DNA of 44,745 bases, from contig CABUDZ010000005.1 in the NCBI GenBank assembly GCA_902490445.1, positions 1 through 44,745 on the forward strand. Direction: 5' to 3'. Numbering within the stretch: the first letter of the stretch is position 1; every line of letters begins with the position of its first letter. The position numbers and the translations under genes are program-made. Positions 42,773 to 44,745 of the stretch are shown piece by piece. The stretch comes from an uncultured Collinsella sp. (GTDB taxonomy: Bacteria > Actinomycetota > Coriobacteriia > Coriobacteriales > Coriobacteriaceae). The notes below the pieces were generated by a model. It was not told the origin of the DNA. It worked only from the letters and a program-made list of their open reading frames with translations, and ran no database searches.

Positions 42773-43702
42773 TCAATTCTGTTGTTTTGTTTGCTCCGCT
42801 CCGTTTTTCTCGCGCGGGTGAGCTTTGGAATAGATCTCCTGCAACTTGGCGATGCTGTTGTGCGTATAGACCTGCGTCGCCTGCAGGGACGCATGTCCGA
42901 GCAATTCTTGTATCGCCCTCATGTCGGCGCCGTTGTTGAGCAATTCGGTGGCGAAGGTGTGCCGGAGTACGTGCGGACTCTTTTTGCCCTGAACGCCGCC
43001 CTGTCGCAATTGGCTCTGTACGGTCCGATAGACGGTGCTGCGGGAGATTCGTTTTCCTTGCTGATTTAAAAATAGTGCTTTTTCTTTAGAAATGCAAATT
43101 CCCTGCCGGTCAATTTCGTCCAAATAGTGCAAAATTTTTTCCCGGACGGGCGGCAGGATCGGGACGATACGCTCTTTATCGCCCTTGCCACGGACTTTGA
43201 GTGCGGTATAGTCGCCCGAGAAATCGTCGCGGTCGATACCTACGAGTTCCGCAAGCCGCAGTCCGCAACTGTAAAACAGGAGAACGATGAGCGAATTTCG
43301 GACAAATTTGAATTCCGGACTTTCGCTCTCCCGGTCCAGTTCGTCGAGAATCCCCTCCATGCGTGTCGAGGGAACGAATGCCGGGATTCGCCGGGAGGTT
43401 TTCAGTGCGTGGATGCGGTACATGACCTCTTTGTCGATTCGCCCCGTACGGTGGAGGTAACGGAAGAAACTCCGCAGGGAGGAGAGCTCCCGGTTCATCG
43501 AGGCGGCTCCCAGATGTTTTGTTTCCGTACGGTGCACGATCCATTCGCGGACGTCTTCCACGGTGATTCGCCGGGGATCGAAATCCGCTTTCGGAACATC
43601 GAGCCACTCAAGGAAGTTTGTCACGTCACGGCGGTAATTCTGCACCGTCAATGGGGAAAAGCGGCGGACCGTCGCTAAGTATTGCAGAAATTCTTGGAGC
43701 AT
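42773..43702 (-). CDS. XerC/XerD family tyrosine recombinase
   Basis: A 309-aa recombinase. N-terminal SAM-like domain (FLQYLATVRRFSPLTVQNYRRDV), then the catalytic domain with Arg in SCGLRLAELVGI, the HxxR box HVLRHTFATEL and final GHASLQATQVYTHN with the nucleophile Tyr. Length is normal for XerC/D, which resolve chromosome dimers. Not flanked by recombination sites, so a housekeeping Xer protein. TATCTTTG on the minus strand (43714-43707) is 5 bp from the ATG, so the transcript probably begins at or near the start codon. Confidence 0.93.
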   Translation of the reverse strand: MLQEFLQYLATVRRFSPLTVQNYRRDVTNFLEWLDVPKADFDPRRITVEDVREWIVHRTETKHLGAASMNRELSSLRSFFRYLHRTGRIDKEVMYRIHALKTSRRIPAFVPSTRMEGILDELDRESESPEFKFVRNSLIVLLFYSCGLRLAELVGIDRDDFSGDYTALKVRGKGDKERIVPILPPVREKILHYLDEIDRQGICISKEKALFLNQQGKRISRSTVYRTVQSQLRQGGVQGKKSPHVLRHTFATELLNNGADMRAIQELLGHASLQATQVYTHNSIAKLQEIYSKAHPREKNGAEQTKQQN

Positions 43703-43776
43703 GAAACAAAGATACTGTTTTTCTGTCGCATTTATAGAACGCGATCGGAGAAGAAATGCGTACGGACCCAATGGGA

Positions 43777-43860
43777 AAATTTTGTCATCCGGAAAAGAGG
43801 AGCGTCGTCGGACAGTGCGAAGGGGTGTGTCGGAGTATTGCGTTCGTCAGGGATGACGCC
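43777..43860. repeat. Dispersed intergenic repeat-like segment
   Basis: Starts TTTGTCATCCGG and ends CGTCAGGGATGAC, so GTCATCC/GGATGAC frames it as an inverted pair. In one frame it reads as CHPEKRS...VRDDAL, resembling the CHPERSE-type spurious peptides known from dispersed repeats in Bacteroidota. No gene supported. Confidence 0.5.
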
Positions 43861-43876
43861 TTGTATGGAAAAAGCA

Positions 43877-43906
43877 AAACCCCGTCAGAGGAAACTCTGA
43901 CGGGGT
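43877..43906 (-). terminator. Rho-independent terminator after tRNA-Leu
   Basis: On the minus strand CCCCGTCAGAG-TTTC-CTCTGACGGGG then TTTT. It closes the tRNA transcript. On the plus strand the reverse sits without T tract. Confidence 0.9.
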
Positions 43907-43908
43907 TC

Positions 43909-43993
43909 TGGTGCCCAGGACAGGAGTCGAACCTGCACGCCTCTCGACACACGCACCTGAAACGTGCGCGTCTACCAATTCCGCCACCTGGGC
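43909..43993 (-). tRNA. tRNA-Leu (CAG)
   Basis: An 85-nt class II tRNA with an encoded CCA. Acceptor GCCCAGG/CCTGGGC (43993-43987 with 43919-43913), D-arm TGGCGGAATTGGTAGAC, anticodon loop TTCAGGT (anticodon CAG), a long variable arm, T-loop GGTTCGACTCC. Terminator follows immediately. Confidence 0.95.
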
Positions 43994-44070
43994 ATCATGG
44001 AATTACGGTGTGCAAAAGTAATACTTTTTTCTTAAATGCAAATATTTTGGGGCGATTTTTTCGAAAAAAA

Positions 44071-44679
44071 CTACTTGTTGAAGTATTTATAGTGAAAAAT
44101 CAGCAGATAAACCACGGCTACCGAGATATAAGCATCGGCCAGGTTGAAAACTGCACCGAAGAAGTAGTTGCGGCTATCGACCAGGAAATCGAGGAATCCG
44201 GGAACGCTGTTCCACTGAAAGAGCGGAAAGTAGAACATATCCACGACTTTGCCCATCATGAATCCTGCGTAGTGGCCTCCGAAATGGGCGACCGTGTCGG
44301 GTGTGGAGGCCGAGAAGATCAGCCCGTAAAAGGCGCTGTCGATGATGTTGCCGATCGCTCCGGCCAGAATCAGCCCGAATCCGATCAACACTCCTTTGGG
44401 CGCTTTTTTGCGCATGAAATGGCGAATCAGCCAGATCAGTGCGACGACCATGCCGATCCGGAAAAGACCTAAAAGCAGCTTGCCCCAGTCCATCGTTCCC
44501 GGCGTGGCGATGTGCATGCCGAAGGCCGCACCTTTGTTTTCGATGAAGTAGAGCTGAAACCAGTCCGGGATGAGTATGATGGCCTCTCCCAGAGTCATGT
44601 GGGTTTTCACCCATATCTTGAGGGCCTGATCGAGGATCAGCAGCAGAATGACAAGGAGTGTGAGTTTTTTTCCGTTCAT
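44071..44679 (-). CDS. lspA: Lipoprotein signal peptidase (signal peptidase II)
   Basis: A 202-aa aspartic peptidase with four TM helices that removes signal peptides from prolipoproteins. KIWVKTHMTLGEAI and the loop YFIENKGAAFGM, then GAIGNIIDSAFYG, VDMFYFP with catalytic Asp, and FNLADAYISVAVV with the second catalytic Asp. Somewhat longer than the 160-aa enterobacterial form, as in other Bacteroidota. ATG 44679 has no Shine-Dalgarno sequence. Lipoproteins at 36354, 37710 and 39790 are potential substrates. Confidence 0.95.
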   Translation of the reverse strand: MNGKKLTLLVILLLILDQALKIWVKTHMTLGEAIILIPDWFQLYFIENKGAAFGMHIATPGTMDWGKLLLGLFRIGMVVALIWLIRHFMRKKAPKGVLIGFGLILAGAIGNIIDSAFYGLIFSASTPDTVAHFGGHYAGFMMGKVVDMFYFPLFQWNSVPGFLDFLVDSRNYFFGAVFNLADAYISVAVVYLLIFHYKYFNK

Positions 44680-44700
44680 GACGCTTGTTTTGGATAGGGG

Positions 44701-44708
44701 CAAATTTA
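44701..44708 (-). promoter_or_regulatory. Bacteroidota -7 box for lspA
   Basis: TAAATTTG on the minus strand fits TAnnTTTG, about 22 bp before the ATG. Confidence 0.65.
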
Positions 44709-44745
44709 CTTAAAAACCAGCCAGTCGGCCTGTAGTTTAGAAAGC

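Noticed and set aside
42773..43702. Integrase of a mobile element
   Set aside because: No attachment repeats, cargo or transfer genes nearby; placement beside hpf and lspA and normal XerC/D length fit a housekeeping recombinase.

Overview
The window is a composite of two unrelated genomes. Bases 1 to about 30,980 read as a high-GC actinomycete of the Coriobacteriia, most like a gut Collinsella: strong AGGAG-type ribosome binding sites, TACAAT/GACAAT -10 boxes, GTG starts, and a family of intergenic palindromes. Bases from about 30,980 to 44,745 read as a gut Bacteroidota, most like Alistipes/Rikenellaceae: no Shine-Dalgarno sequences, promoters of the TAnnTTTG type, a PCMD/BACON lipoprotein, and housekeeping genes lspA, xerC/D, hpf, menG and a lolC-type permease. 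At 30,977-30,985 an ATPase gene that has lost its 5' end runs into an MBOAT acyltransferase gene that has lost its 3' end, both on the minus strand, with a few bases readable in either gene. This looks like an assembly chimera rather than biology. The genus names are inferred from gene content and style, not from a search.

Left part, region by region. 0.1-4.6 kb: tRNA dihydrouridine synthase, a glutaredoxin downstream of an XRE/zinc-ribbon/TipAS regulator, a TrmO-like tRNA methyltransferase and a MalY/PatB beta-lyase. 4.7-8.1 kb: a flavin-type oxidase and a hybrid histidine kinase with two solute-binding sensor domains. 8.2-10.7 kb: a two-TM potassium channel, a LOG-family hydrolase and a ClC-type channel with an altered selectivity motif. 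10.8-12.8 kb: a YtrA-type GntR repressor with its ABC ATPase and permease. 13-16.2 kb: release factor 3, then a VUT/YhhQ transporter preceded by a preQ1-I-like pseudoknot and followed by a short-chain dehydrogenase. 16.2-20.4 kb: uracil-DNA glycosylase, an EamA exporter divergent from a LysR regulator, and a MATE transporter. 20.4-24 kb: RlmA- and RsmJ-like rRNA methyltransferases, small membrane and zinc-ribbon proteins, and an acetyltransferase. 24-31 kb: a candidate structured RNA, a TetM-like translational GTPase, and a UvrA-like protein flanked by two related ATPases.

Right part. 31-33.5 kb: a metallopeptidase, an SGNH-type protein and the MBOAT fragment, which together suggest an O-acylation operon. 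33.5-37.6 kb: an SDR divergent from a LolC-type permease, menG and a lipoprotein; then a 330-bp stretch with repeated promoter motifs and a SPOR-like exported protein. 37.7-39.4 kb: a small cysteine-rich lipoprotein and a MATE transporter. 39.8-42.3 kb: a visibly more AT-rich block with a PCMD lipoprotein and two genes of unknown function. 42.4-44.7 kb: hpf, xerC/D, a tRNA-Leu(CAG) and lspA.

The most notable non-coding signal in the left part is the palindrome family, at least eight copies sharing a GGGAC core with interchangeable arms. Several touch stop codons, and two carry a conserved promoter-like tail. No CRISPR array, insertion sequence or complete mobile element was seen.
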